A stretch of DNA of 64,000 nt from Syngnathus acus. Lineage: Eukaryota > Chordata > Actinopteri > Syngnathiformes > Syngnathidae. Of the stretch, positions 10,544-22,900 are shown in pieces (position 1 is the stretch's first letter; every line of letters begins with the position of its first letter). The notes beneath the pieces are model-generated. The model did no database searches, was not told where the DNA came from, and saw only the letters and a list, made by a program, of their open reading frames with translations. The DNA lies in the NCBI RefSeq assembly GCF_901709675.1, contig NC_051108.1, positions 4,932,631 to 4,996,630 on the forward strand, given 5' to 3'. Made by a program: the position numbers and the translations under genes.

Positions 10544-11508
10544 TTTATTGAGCTATTTTAAAGTTACAAAGTAAACATAGTGGCTATGACTGTGAATAGT
10601 GAAATCATCCACCCAACTCCTTCTTTCCATACGTCAATATAAGTAACGAAAAAAAAATCTCATGCCCTATCCAAGTCAGGACATCCTGGTTATCCTCTTT
10701 GTCTCTCTGCAAATTTCGAAGCAACATATGTTTGAGTCTTTCAGTTCCAATGTTGCTTCAACTGTCGTGGTGACCAGCAAAGTTTTTTTATTTGGTGTAC
10801 TTTACAGTTCATTTTCGAGTCCTTGAGTATTTCTTTTAAATCCAAAGTCATACATAGACATATTTCAAGTAGAATTGAGTATGCATATTTTGTATTCCAG
10901 TTTGTTGCAGAACAGCTCTAGATAGCACTGCTGGTTTAAATAAAGACGTTTAAGAAATGGCAAGTTAGTGTGACTTTAGCCCAATGTTGAACAGAGAGTG
11001 ACATCTAGTGGAGTAAAAAAAATACAACAGCTGGCAAATTTGAAGCATTAATTTTCCCATCATGTGAAAAAAATGCATATCGGTGCAAGATCAGGCACAT
11101 ATGCTGGATAATATGTCAATAAATGTTTGTGATATATCTTTAAGAGCCTCTTTAAAAACAAGAACAATAGCAGACTTGTTTATAGCTAGGCATGTTCAAC
11201 AAGTTCTTGATTCATGATGCAATGTTTGCTACATTGTAAAACTGAAAATATATTGAATACAATTTGCAAGAGTGTCACCAAGCATTGACTTTGACCGTGG
11301 TGGATGAAGGAATAACAAAGAATGCACAATACAACAGAGAAGGAAGAGTAAAGGTCAAAATCATTCAAAGTAGATAACGGACTCATTTACAACCTTCTGG
11401 TGCATAAATTTAAGATGATGGGTCATTGCATTGGATTAATGTTGTGCTCGATTTGAACGGTACCAGATTTTCATTGCACATATTTTATGACATCATCCTC
11501 TCCTCTGT
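10544..11508 (-). other. Candidate TNFRSF21 3' UTR
   Basis: Follows the stop codon and contains no recognised transposon. Minus-strand AATAAA hexamers occur at 10787-10792 and 10544-10549. Either could be the poly(A) signal; no transcript evidence is available. Confidence 0.3.
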
Positions 11509-11738
11509 CTACAAAAGGTCAGGGAGGTGGCTGTAGACCGAGTCCAACAGCGTCTGGCTGGCCTCCTGACTTTTGACTCCCGCAATCTCAAAAAGCTGGT
11601 CAAGCCTGTCCTCGGCAGCGGGGATCTCCTCGATAACGTGTAGCTCCTCGGGGTTCAGGATGTGCAGCATGTCGTCAAAGATGGGTTGGAGGTCGCACGG
11701 GTCAAGGCGGACTTGGCGAAGCACCGTGTCTTTTTTTT
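11509..11738 (-). CDS. TNFRSF21: TNFRSF21 coding exon 6 (C-terminal tail)
   Basis: Acceptor cattcccacag above 11738; the exon opens with eight A residues, reading (K)[19 protein letters not shown] across the junction. TAG stop at 11509-11511 after SHLPDLL. Residues about 581-656. The A8 run at an exon edge is a possible slippage site for sequencing or polymerase. Confidence 0.95.
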
Positions 11739-13882
11739 CTGTGGGAATGACAGAAGGGTAGAAAATTACACTCTGACTTCTCACTGATACGAATTGTACC
11801 ATTAATAAACTAATAACTGGGTCAACATTTCTGTGATAGTATCGTACTGCCGTCTGTGTGTGTGTGGAAGTTGGTAGACTAGGGTGTGAAGTATCACACT
11901 CACTGAAGTTTAACTAACTGTCGCCGCCCTGCTGTTTCGAAAGCAACAGTCACCATCCAACAACACCAGAAGTGTGTCATATATTTGCAGAATAAATTGG
12001 TGGAATGTCTTATCTCTAGTACTTAATATAATATAATATAATATAATATAATATAATAATAACGGAACGGAACGCAGCGTAACGTAACGTACTGTAACGC
12101 AACATAACGTAGCCTAACGTAGCGTAGAGTAACGTAACATAACATAACATAACATAACAACATATATATAATATAATATTGTATAATATAACATAACATA
12201 ACATAACATAACATAACATATAATATAATATAATATAATATAATATAATATAATATAATATAATATAATATAATACTCCTCGTGTTCCCCACTAACCTTT
12301 CGTGATGAACGAGCCATTCCGACTAAGAGCAGAGTCTTTGCTGGAAGTGGAGTCGCAACGGAGCAGCGGTTCTGACTCATCATGGAAGAACCCTTTGGTA
12401 CGGTCCACCGGCGACTGCTCCACACCTGCAGCGCTGCCACCGCCGCCGCCGGTGCCGGTGCTGCTGGGAGACTCCGGAGGCTTGTGAATAGGACTGAGGC
12501 TTTGGCTTACATTCACAGACGTCATCAGCTGGTTTAGATCAAACTGGGCAAAGACAGACAACATAATGTTTTGATGGTGCAAATTTGCGTTGTAAATTGA
12601 TCATAGCTGAATTTTTGTCAATCTGGAAAATGTCACCATTCCATTGTTTCTAGTTATATCGTAGCAGAACATTCAACCTGCTACAATGAATGAAACATGG
12701 GCAATTTTTGATTAATTTTGTTACATTTCTACAACAAATTTAAAGTATGATGATATGAATGTGATATTTCATAATCAGCTTCATGCTGTGACATCCAAGT
12801 TGTTCCAACAAAGGTCACCGCAATGAATCACTCGGATGATTAACTTGGCACAGCACTGGGAATTTTCATCATTTTCTAAAGAAAGTCATTTTGTTTCGTA
12901 ATTTCATCGTGATCGCTGTGGAAAGAACTGAAAGAACTATTTATTTGCTTTATGTTTATTTCACATTATACCAGGCACACTGCTGTTTTACCACAGCATA
13001 AATGCGAATTCGGCTTTATTGTAGGCTAATGAGGGTTTGAGTTGTAATTGTCGGTGATTATGAGATCAGCGTATTGGCAATGACTGAGATGTGGAAACAC
13101 AAAAATTTGGTCGAGGTAAAACAATTCCATCAGGATAGGTAAAAGAGTCATAATGGAAAATGATTCAACCTTTTTATGCTTTTAACTTGTAATCCTGCTA
13201 CTTCGAGAGTAAAACCCAAACTTGTTGGGTTGTTGTTATTAATTCTGACGCTCAGTTGTCCGAGTGAGAATGTCATTGAAGCTGGGAGGTCAGTAGGAGT
13301 TATGTAACATATTCCCCGTTGATCACATTGGATTATTATGAATTCCATTGAAAGAGCAATCGATTTTTCTGATTGGTCCCCATTTACAGTAAACTGAGAG
13401 TAAAGGCAGCTTTTTTTCTGACCTTGAAAAAAAAATGTCACGATATTTTCAGTAAGGGGGAACTATAACGCTTTTGATATGTGAGTTAAATTTGATTGTT
13501 TTTCATAGTAAGAACTAAAAATTGTAGTTCTACCACTAGCTAACAATGAATATTTATTTGCTGAGCTGGGAATTTCTGTGGGTCTTCTAAAACTTGTATT
13601 AGAAATATCACACATCAACACACCTTCCTTGCGTAATAGAACTCAACAATAAATCATAAAAGAAACTCAAAGAATGTAGCGGTGCAAGATCATCCACTGA
13701 TTATCAAGCAGCAATGAAAGATGAAATGATCTGCACTGAAAGACAGAAAGTTGATGAACAATACCATTAACTGTTAGGCTTTCACCTTGAATTATGTAAA
13801 GGATAAAGTTTTTTTTGTAGCCATGGTTGGGTTGTCATGTAAATATTGCAACAGTCTGAGACGAAAATGTTATGTGCTTATT

Positions 13883-13928
<46 letters not shown>

Positions 13929-16900
13929 AATAAGCACATAACATTTTCTATTTATATCCTATTATATATATATATATATATATCCATATTTGGTTTAATT
14001 TATTTATTTATTCATTTATTTATAGATAAATATGTATTTATTTATTTATTAACTCAGACAATTAATCGTTATCTGACTTTTACTCAGCTAAATATCGGAA
14101 ATGGCATCGTCCTTAGCAGTCGAGCCCTCATAAAAACAGAACTACAATTGTTGCAATTTGTTCAGAAGTATTCGAAATATAGATCAACTGTATTTGTCCC
14201 ATAAAAGATTTCTCCCTACTCACTCTCCAATCTTTCAATCCTACCTGCGGGTTGTCCTCCATGACCAGTCTGATCTTCTCCACCACGTCGATGCGGCGTT
14301 GTCTGTGCAAGGCGTTGATCAGCTTGGCTAGATTGGCGTCACTGTCCCGAATGGTCCAGTGTTGAAGCGCAGCGTATGCCCGCTCGTGATCTGCCGAGTA
14401 GCCACTGGAGAAGGCTGCCACTTCCCGCTCGGTGGCGTTGGCCAGTGACTGATAAATGTCAATCCACTGGGAGCCCACTTGAGCTGCAACCAGTTTTAAA
14501 ATGTCCACTCCTAAGAAAAAAGTAAACAAACACATACAATATGCTATTAGTAAGGAATTGGCTAAACAATATTGTCAATCACAATTTAATTAACATTTTA
14601 AAGGAATCACAAATAGCTTCTGGATAAAATATACATAACCAATAATAGTACCACTACAGAAAAATTAATGCCCTGAATAAATGTTTCAATCCTTGAAATT
14701 TTTTGTGATCAATGATGTCTTATATTTTTGGGTTTGTACTTTTCACTGGTGGCATCATACTGTATTGACAGCTAACTTGAAATTGCAAGTCTTAACTGTG
14801 ATTTTTTAGAATAGAATAATTTATTCATCCACTTTGATAAGCATCAGGTTGATCCCTGATTGATGTCCACAGTGGCAAACATCCTAAATGCACAAATCCA
14901 GGATGATTTGAGCAGATTAAAAGGATAAACCGCTGCTGGGGGATATGTGTCACCCATACACGCAAACAAAAAATATCACTGAGTGTGAATTGATAAAAAT
15001 CCAGAGGTCATTACAAAGAGATTGCCCACAATGCCAAAATTCACCAAACAAATCTTTTGACCTACTTTTGTATTTTTTGCACATTAACACAAATATAAAA
15101 TCCATCACTCATGCTAATGAGTGGATGGTGGACCCGCAGGACCTCGCGTGCCAGCCTTGTAGGTCAAATGCCTGCCGCCTCGTTGGCAATAACAGACAGT
15201 GACAGCGGAGAAATCCCCTCGCTGTCTCACTGTCCGTGTTTGCTGGACGCAATCGGATGGCCTATATAAGTCTCGTGATGATTCAGGGTGCCAGCCAGCA
15301 GATGTGTTTATGTCTTTGCATGAGGAAGTGGCAGGCGTGCGTGTTTATGCATTTGCATCGACTAATATTTCTTCAACCCCTGTCACGTTTTATAACTGTG
15401 CTGCTAATGCCTCTTTTGTACAAAAATGCAAAATATAAAATGCCAGTTTGCGTGAGTAACAACACGTACTGAAAGATTGTTTTTCTTCACATTTGTTGTG
15501 ATAACAAGCAACATGAATTCAACACCTCATTTGCCAAAGTCATATTTGGTTTTGTGTTAGGGATTTTATTTGTAGGTTATTTTATGAGGTTTTCTTCCTG
15601 TGTGTCACTGTATTTTAGACTTTACATCATAGGTGTCAAACTGAAGGCCAGTTACGGCCCGCCACACCATTTTATGTGGCCTGCAAAGACTGTGCATTGA
15701 CTTCATGTGTCAAAACAAAAGTTACAAATTGTTTTCACTTTTAAAAATTAGAAATATTGCTAGCAGTTTTTTAGGCATCTGAACAGTTTTTTACTAGTCT
15801 CAAAACTAGTTCATCGGTCATAATGGGCCTTCGAAAGAAACTACGACAATGATGCGGCCCGTGACAAAAATTTGTTTGACACCCCTGCTTTACATTGAAT
15901 ACGTCACATACCGTATTTTCCGGACTATAAGGCGCACCGGACTATAAGGTGCACCTTCAATGAATGGCCCATTTTAAAACTTTGTCCTTATAGAAGGCGC
16001 ACCGGACTATAAGGCGCACCATTAATGCATCATGTCAGATTTTTAATCCAAATCAAATCATTCTCCATTTTATCTTTTTTATTTCAACTTCAGATGTAAC
16101 AAATTACTTTGTAATCACAAAATAATGATCCATAGTCTTTTTGATTCATGATTCATAGTCTTCAACGAGCCACTTATGATTGATTTCATGACACAATGCT
16201 GAGGGGCAGTTTAAATTTAGGAATTTGGTCCATATATAAGGCGCACCGGACTATAAGGCGCACTGTCGGCTTTCGAGAAAATTTTAGGTTTTAGTTGCGC
16301 CTCATAGTCCGGACAATACGGTAATCGTTTTTTTTTTTACTTTAAATTCATGAAATATGTGAGTGGGTGAACTTTCGCTTGAAATAACAATGCTTTTAAA
16401 AACCATCAAACAATGGCTGATCTGAGAACAGGCCCACCCTGGTACTGCAACACACAGTTGATTCTAATACGCAGCTTCCCACTGGGCTAGAATGTGGAAC
16501 TTGGCGTTATTAACGGTGTGGAGATTTAACAAGGGAGAAGGGTGGGCATTTTCCAACTTGCTTCGGAAATATAAGTTGCAAAATAAATTACTTCGACTAA
16601 CTACCTGGGAGGTTGTTTTTTTAGTAGATGTTGTTTTTCCATGGCATTTGTTTTCGAAACGCTTTCACATTACATCACAGACATGAATTTCCTAATAGGA
16701 TGGATACCACACACCAACTAGGATGGATACCACACACAAAAAATATTCTTTTTGTGTTTATTTGAGATTTTTTTCAAGTGTACAAGAAGATTATTTGATT
16801 TTAAAATGTCATCATAATAAAAATGTGACTTTAGAGAGGTAGCTAACATTACTTACCCGTCGTCTCTCAATAAATGCTAAGCTCAGTACATGAGAGATGT

Positions 16901-19900
16901 TTCTTCCTTTTTCTTCTTTGTTCATGTGTTAAGTGTTTTAACTATTCTAGTAAATGGGCATTAAAAACTTCAAGTGAAGCCAACCATGCACCTTGAAAGG
17001 ATTAAAAAGCTGTTTTATTTATTGTTCCAAAGGGTAAATAGCAGTGTAAAATGTTTGTTGTGTTGTTATTCAAGTGCGTACGTTTTGGCATTTAAATACA
17101 CACACATTGGCACCAGAATAGTCATTCCATCAGAAAAACAAAAGTCCAAACACTGAAAATCACCCTTTAAATATTTTTGGTTTAATTAGGAAAGGAGTTG
17201 AACAATGCTCCAACAGTTCTCTATAGATTCATCGCTGCAGGGAATCACTTTGATTTGACGTATTAGGTGTGTCAAAATAATTCCAGGACTTGTGTCATCA
17301 AGATGGTTGTGACAACAGGAATGCATGGCGGCATTGTAGAGAAGGTTAGCAAAGTGCTTTATAGTGATTATTTCAAAACGGAAAACATAGTTTGTCATAT
17401 ACCGTATTTTCCGCACTATAAGGCGCACCGGATTATAAAGCGCACCTTCAATGAATGGCCCATTTTGAAACTTTGTCCATATGTAAGGCGCACCGGATTA
17501 TAAGGCGCACCTTCAGTGAATGGCCCATTTTAAAACTTTGTCCATATATAAGATATTTGGATAAGACATTTGGCCCGCGGGCCGGACTTTGAACACGCCT
17601 GCTGTTGTGGCTCAATATTGGGCCATATATAAGGCGCACCTGATTATAAGGTGCACTGTCGGCTTTTGAGAAAATCTGACGTTTTTAGGTGCGCCTTATA
17701 GTGCGGAAAATACGGTAGTTACATGCGGTTAGCTCAGGAGCTAGCTGGTGGCTAATGACTTTTGTCAACAGCCTAATGGGATATATTCCAGCCAATGAAA
17801 GCTTTAAGTGGGTAAATTTATGTGGCTTGACCATAGAGGCATATGTGTTTTTCGATTTTTGATCGATTAATCGATCAAGGATAATCGATTCAGAAGAAAT
17901 TAGTTTGTGACAGCTCTACCTACTTTTATGTACTTGGCAATAGTTTAAGTCATTTAAATTTGGTACGGTTGTTAACAAAACTCTTCGTGGTGTAACAAGA
18001 CTTTCATTTACACATTTGTGTGACAATAAAGGATGTTATTATTTTTTTTATACTGCTTATCCTTGACTTAATTTTGGTGAAAGGCAGATTTGGCTAGTGC
18101 CCATCAATCACAAGGCACATATGGAGACAGACAACCATTCACACCTATTACTCATGACCTATCCAGGTAATTGAGTTTTTATTATGTGTAGACAAGGTCG
18201 ACTTGAGAGAATCTAGGACAACACATTTTATAACTTTTTGCCCAACAACTTCTTAGCGTAACATTTTGATTGTGACATTCTTTTTCACTTGCTTCTATCA
18301 ATTCTATGCATTTCTTTCTTTGTTGGGTGCCTATTTGACCTGTGCATGTACAAAAACAACAAAACCCAATGTTTCTCAAACCAGATTATTCCAGTTCTCT
18401 GTGGTCAGCCACTGAGTAGAGACAGGAGGGTGATTCGTAGAGCGTGAGGACACACACACACATACACACGTCTCGTTGTAAAGTTCAGTGTGTCTATCCT
18501 TCTCTCAGTGTGAAACTGAGCTCCCCACCTGTTACTTCTCACTGCTGTGTTTACAGATACGCACCAGAAAGCCAGGAGGGGAAAAAAGTTGACATCGAGA
18601 CAGGAGGGAATTGCAACAAGTGCAAAAAAACGATAGACAGAGAGCCAAGTAGGAACCAGAGAACAGGTTGATAAATAAATAAACAACACAGGAGGTTAAA
18701 CTGAGAATGAAAGGAGAAAGAAAGCAATCAGTGAAATTTGAGTGTTGCGCAAGCCCGGTGCCCTCCATGGCAGCATTGATCAGTTCACCCAGTCTGAGAG
18801 GTTGTATAGTACTAGTGATGTAACTAGAAACATTATCTAGAGCAGGGGTGTCAAACTCGTTTTTTTCGCGGGCCGCATTGTACTCATAGCTTCTTTCAGA
18901 GGGCCATTATGACTGTCGACCCAAATAAATGTATGAGCACCTCATATTATACAGTAAAAGCTACAAAACAAACTGACAAATAACTCGTTTTAGAATCAGA
19001 CGAGTAAAAACCGGTCAAATATTTGAAAAGAAAAGATATTATTAAAAGCGAAGACAATTTGCAATTCTAGTAATGACACACGAATTTGATGCACAATTTG
19101 TCTTTGCGGGCCACATAAAATGATGTGGCGGGCTGTATCTGGCCCCCGTGCCTTGACTTTGACACCTGTGACCTAGAGGCTTAAAATTACAACAGTGTTG
19201 ACTTTTAGGTGTTCAGTGGGAAAAATAAGATTGTGTTTTAAAAAGTAGGGTTCGGTCAAAAAAGTTGTTTTGGAGGTAAGATATTTACTTTCAGGAACGG
19301 TTGATAATACCGCTTCTGCAACAAATTATATCATCAGACTAACCTTGTCCGTTGGAATAATAGATCCACTTCTCTTTGACCTGTGCGGGGGGCAGAGATG
19401 GTTTCTTCTGAATTGCCCTTTCCACGATACTGCTGGGATCCTCCATGGGGCCTTTCTTAAGCACATGGGAACTCCGTTTCACACTGCACATCACGATCAC
19501 AACCAGGACGAGCAGGAGCAGCAGGACTATCATCCAGGGGAGGTGCTCGTTGATATCGAAGTGATCGTGAGTGCTCGGCCGTGGGGATCCTCTTCGAGTG
19601 GGACGGTTATAATTGGAAACTTTGTCTTTGTTTGGCTGTATAGGAATCTTATTGATCCCCGTCCCTCCGCTGACCTCTGACCCCTCGAATCCTTCCATCG
19701 TCCTCTTGTTAGGACCAAGCAAAGGGTCTGAATTGATTTGGTCCCATGGTTGCTTACGATGCACCAGTTGTTTTGGGGCTGTGGGAGGTGAAACCTGAGC
19801 GGGGTCAAGGATTGCTGGAAAGGTGCTTGTACGAATTTCCCCACCTTGGTTTTCCCTCAGTTGAATAGCAGCTGAACGGCCGTTGATGCCTGAGTTGAGA

Positions 19901-22900
19901 TAGAGATGAAAATTAATGGATAATAGTGTACGGATGACCTGAAAGTATCTTTGTTACAAATGTTGCACAATAAACTGATTCGCACTGCAGCATATATAAG
20001 TACAGTGATCCCTCGCTACTTCGCGTTTCGTTTATCGCGGCTTCACTACATCGCGGATTTTTTTTCCAAATTAAAAAAACATTTAAAAGTCAAAATAAAA
20101 CTTCGAAATTGAGGAATCATGTGTCTAACCTTTAGGACAATGTAGTATTGCGCCAAATGTTCATTTACATTCCTTTGGAAGTCTGTTTTCGCGTGTTCGC
20201 AAATCGCGAATTAGCATCTTTCCGCTAACTTGTTAGCCGCCCAGTACTCCTTGTTGGTGACCGCACTTTGCGGATTTCACTTATCGCGGGTGCTTTTGGG
20301 AACCAATTATCCGCGATAAACGAGGGATTACTGTACATATGGCCCAGTAAACCTTTCAGTTTAATTTATTGTTTTCTAGGGACGGGCTGTTCACAATCAA
20401 TTGGTCCTTCCTGATTCCCATTCACTAGTGACGTAACTGAGAGTCATTGAGTCCGTCCCAAAACACACAAGGTTTATAGGTATAAGGTGGAGTCATACCC
20501 AGTATGTCTGTGTGATTCTCAGAAATGACTTAACAGAAGAGAAGGGTGAAGGGCAACGAAAACAAAAGGGGGAGAGAATTACTCATGTTCCCTGATCCGA
20601 CACCTCGTTGAGGTGAGGAAGAGTGAGGAAGAAGTTGACCTCCTCATGACCACAAATAGTAGCATTCCTGAAGTAAGTAGAAGCCACTGCTTTGTTGCCA
20701 TGCCAAAGAATGTGCTTCCTTTCAAGAAAAAGGGTCTTGGTTGAATGAGGCTTCATGATGACTAGACAAGCTCTCACCTTTGTGATCTAATGTTGATGAG
20801 GACGAATCCAGAGTCACTAATTCCTGTCTTTGTGCAGATGGGATGGTTGTAGACATCGGTCCACAAAGATTATCAGTCTCTCTTGTTCCCACGATGAGTA
20901 GCGTCAACCCCTGAGCTTGGCAGTCCGCATGGGCTCGGCACTTGATTGCATTTGATTCGGCATCGGAGAAAGTTCCTTTGGTGCACGGCTTACATATAAC
21001 ATCTTCTGTTTCAGTACCTTTCTTTTTCACCCTTGTCCCAGGCGGGCACAGCGAATGGGGCTTACACTCGGTGCTACCTTCTCCTATCTGGAAGGTGTTT
21101 GGAGGACAGGTACAAACTAGGTCCTGAGAGGTAGTGCAGGGTACCCTCTCAATCAGGCCTGCAGGACACGGAGCTCGACAATGATGGCATTGCGTAATGC
21201 CGTTTTCACCTCGTGTGAAAGTACCTTTGGGGCAGGGACTGCACTCCCTAACAGCAGTTTGGGAACAATGGGCAGACACATAGGTACCTGCCGGGCACTT
21301 GTCACAGACCAACTGAGAGCCAGAGTCTGGGTCTTTGTATTGATAATGGCGAGGGGATAGGAGGTGTAGTTCAACTGGGTGAGTTGTTGTCAAAACCCGA
21401 GCTGAGAGTTCAACCACCAATGTCCACAGTACCTGAGGAAGACAAGAAAGTATTTATGTTTAGTAAAAATGGGCTAGCGTATTTTCCGCACTACAAGGTG
21501 CACCTAAAAAACGTCAAATTTTCTCAAAAGCCGACAGTGCGCCTTATAATCAGGTGCGCCTTATAAATGGGCCAATATTGAGCCACTACAGCAGGCGTGT
21601 CCAAAGTCCGGCCCGCAGGCCAAATGTATATATCTTATATATGGACAAAGTTTTGAAATGGGCCATTCATTGAAGGTGCGCCTTATAATCAAGTGCGCCT
21701 TATATATGGACAAAGTTTTAAAATGGGCCATTCATTGAAGGTGCGCCTTATAATCCGGTGCGCCTTATAGTGCGGGAAATACGGTATGTTTAGAGACAAA
21801 TAAGGAAGTCATGTGTGGAGTTTCATAGTTTTACAATTCCCCAGGTTATTTAGAGCTAAAAGTAATCAAATGCGTTTAATTGAAATTGCAACTGTACTAG
21901 ATGGAATGAGCACACAAGGAAACAATAGTTGGGAGCAAAAAAAATCTGTTCTTCCAAGTAGCGTGTGAATTCTCAGATATATTATCAAAGGAGATTAGCG
22001 GCGTGTGCTGGTATAAAAATGAAAAAGAGGACTGTCTGGTTTGAAATGATGAGCTAGCTGGAATTCTTTGCTGATGTCACGTGAAAGATTGCCATATTAG
22101 TAAAAGCTTTTATGTAGGGGTTCCAGGATGCACTCTTAAAGGACAAGATTGGTAGACTATTCTTTTGATTTGAATACTTTAAATCTTTATACTGAAATAT
22201 AAATAAGACGGGTAATTAAGGAAGCAGTCGGCTCTTTAGAGCAACAGTTATGTAGCGGTGTCTAACAAAATCATTTGGTCAGGGCGTAATGGATGGTCCC
22301 ACTGTGGTTTTGAAATTGCACATCCTGGCTTGCCATTAGTGTTCATATGAGTTTCAAGAACTGAAGATGTGCTGGTATCAAACAGGAAATCTTTTTCCAC
22401 ACATAGCTACTGCAGACAGAGCTGACACAGCAGTTGTTTTACAGGAATGGAGTAGAGCGCTTTAATCCACTCAGGGCATGCTGCCTCAGGCTAGTCCAAC
22501 ATGGTCGCAAGCCAGAAGGCACACGCGCCAGCCAGGCCCACCCAGAAAGACACATAGAAGTCAAGCAGACAAATCCAAACTGGGAGTACAGTATGCAGTT
22601 GCAATCTGATAGAATATTGCTACTTTAGCTAGCATGGTAAGGGAGCCGACGTATGCGGAAAATAAGACACCAAAAGAGAAACGAAACAACCATGCACGAA
22701 AATCTGTGGCAAGACAAAAAAGGAGAAGATGCGACAAATGCAATCAAAGCACGTACTTTTCCTGCTTATGTGTACAGTAGACAAACAGTCTGCAGACGGA
22801 GAATCAGGTATCAAGTCAGGCCTCTGCATGCCGTTGTTCCTATCTCTCCATCTATGTTTTGCTTGTGTCTTTCACGACCCACATTAAAAAGCGCATTTTT

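Larger units (their letters stand above)
14511..19343 (-). other. TNFRSF21: TNFRSF21 intron 3
   Basis: 4.8 kb with two hAT-like elements (15628-15887 and 18843-19170), two TA-flanked MITEs (15910-16321 and 17402-17715), a degenerate interspersed repeat at about 18040-18180, and a compositionally distinct block at 15110-15450 noted as a possible conserved element. No coding exon seen. Confidence 0.75.

Noticed and set aside
12016-12292. Tyr/Ile/Leu-rich frames on the minus strand
   Set aside because: They translate the 5-base satellite and have no protein character.
13872-13975. A frame with repeated Tyr-Ile
   Set aside because: It translates the AT palindrome.
15199-15472. Overlapping frames of about 78 codons in TNFRSF21 intron 3
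   Set aside because: No splice signals in phase with the receptor and no recognised domain; kept only as a possible non-coding conserved block.
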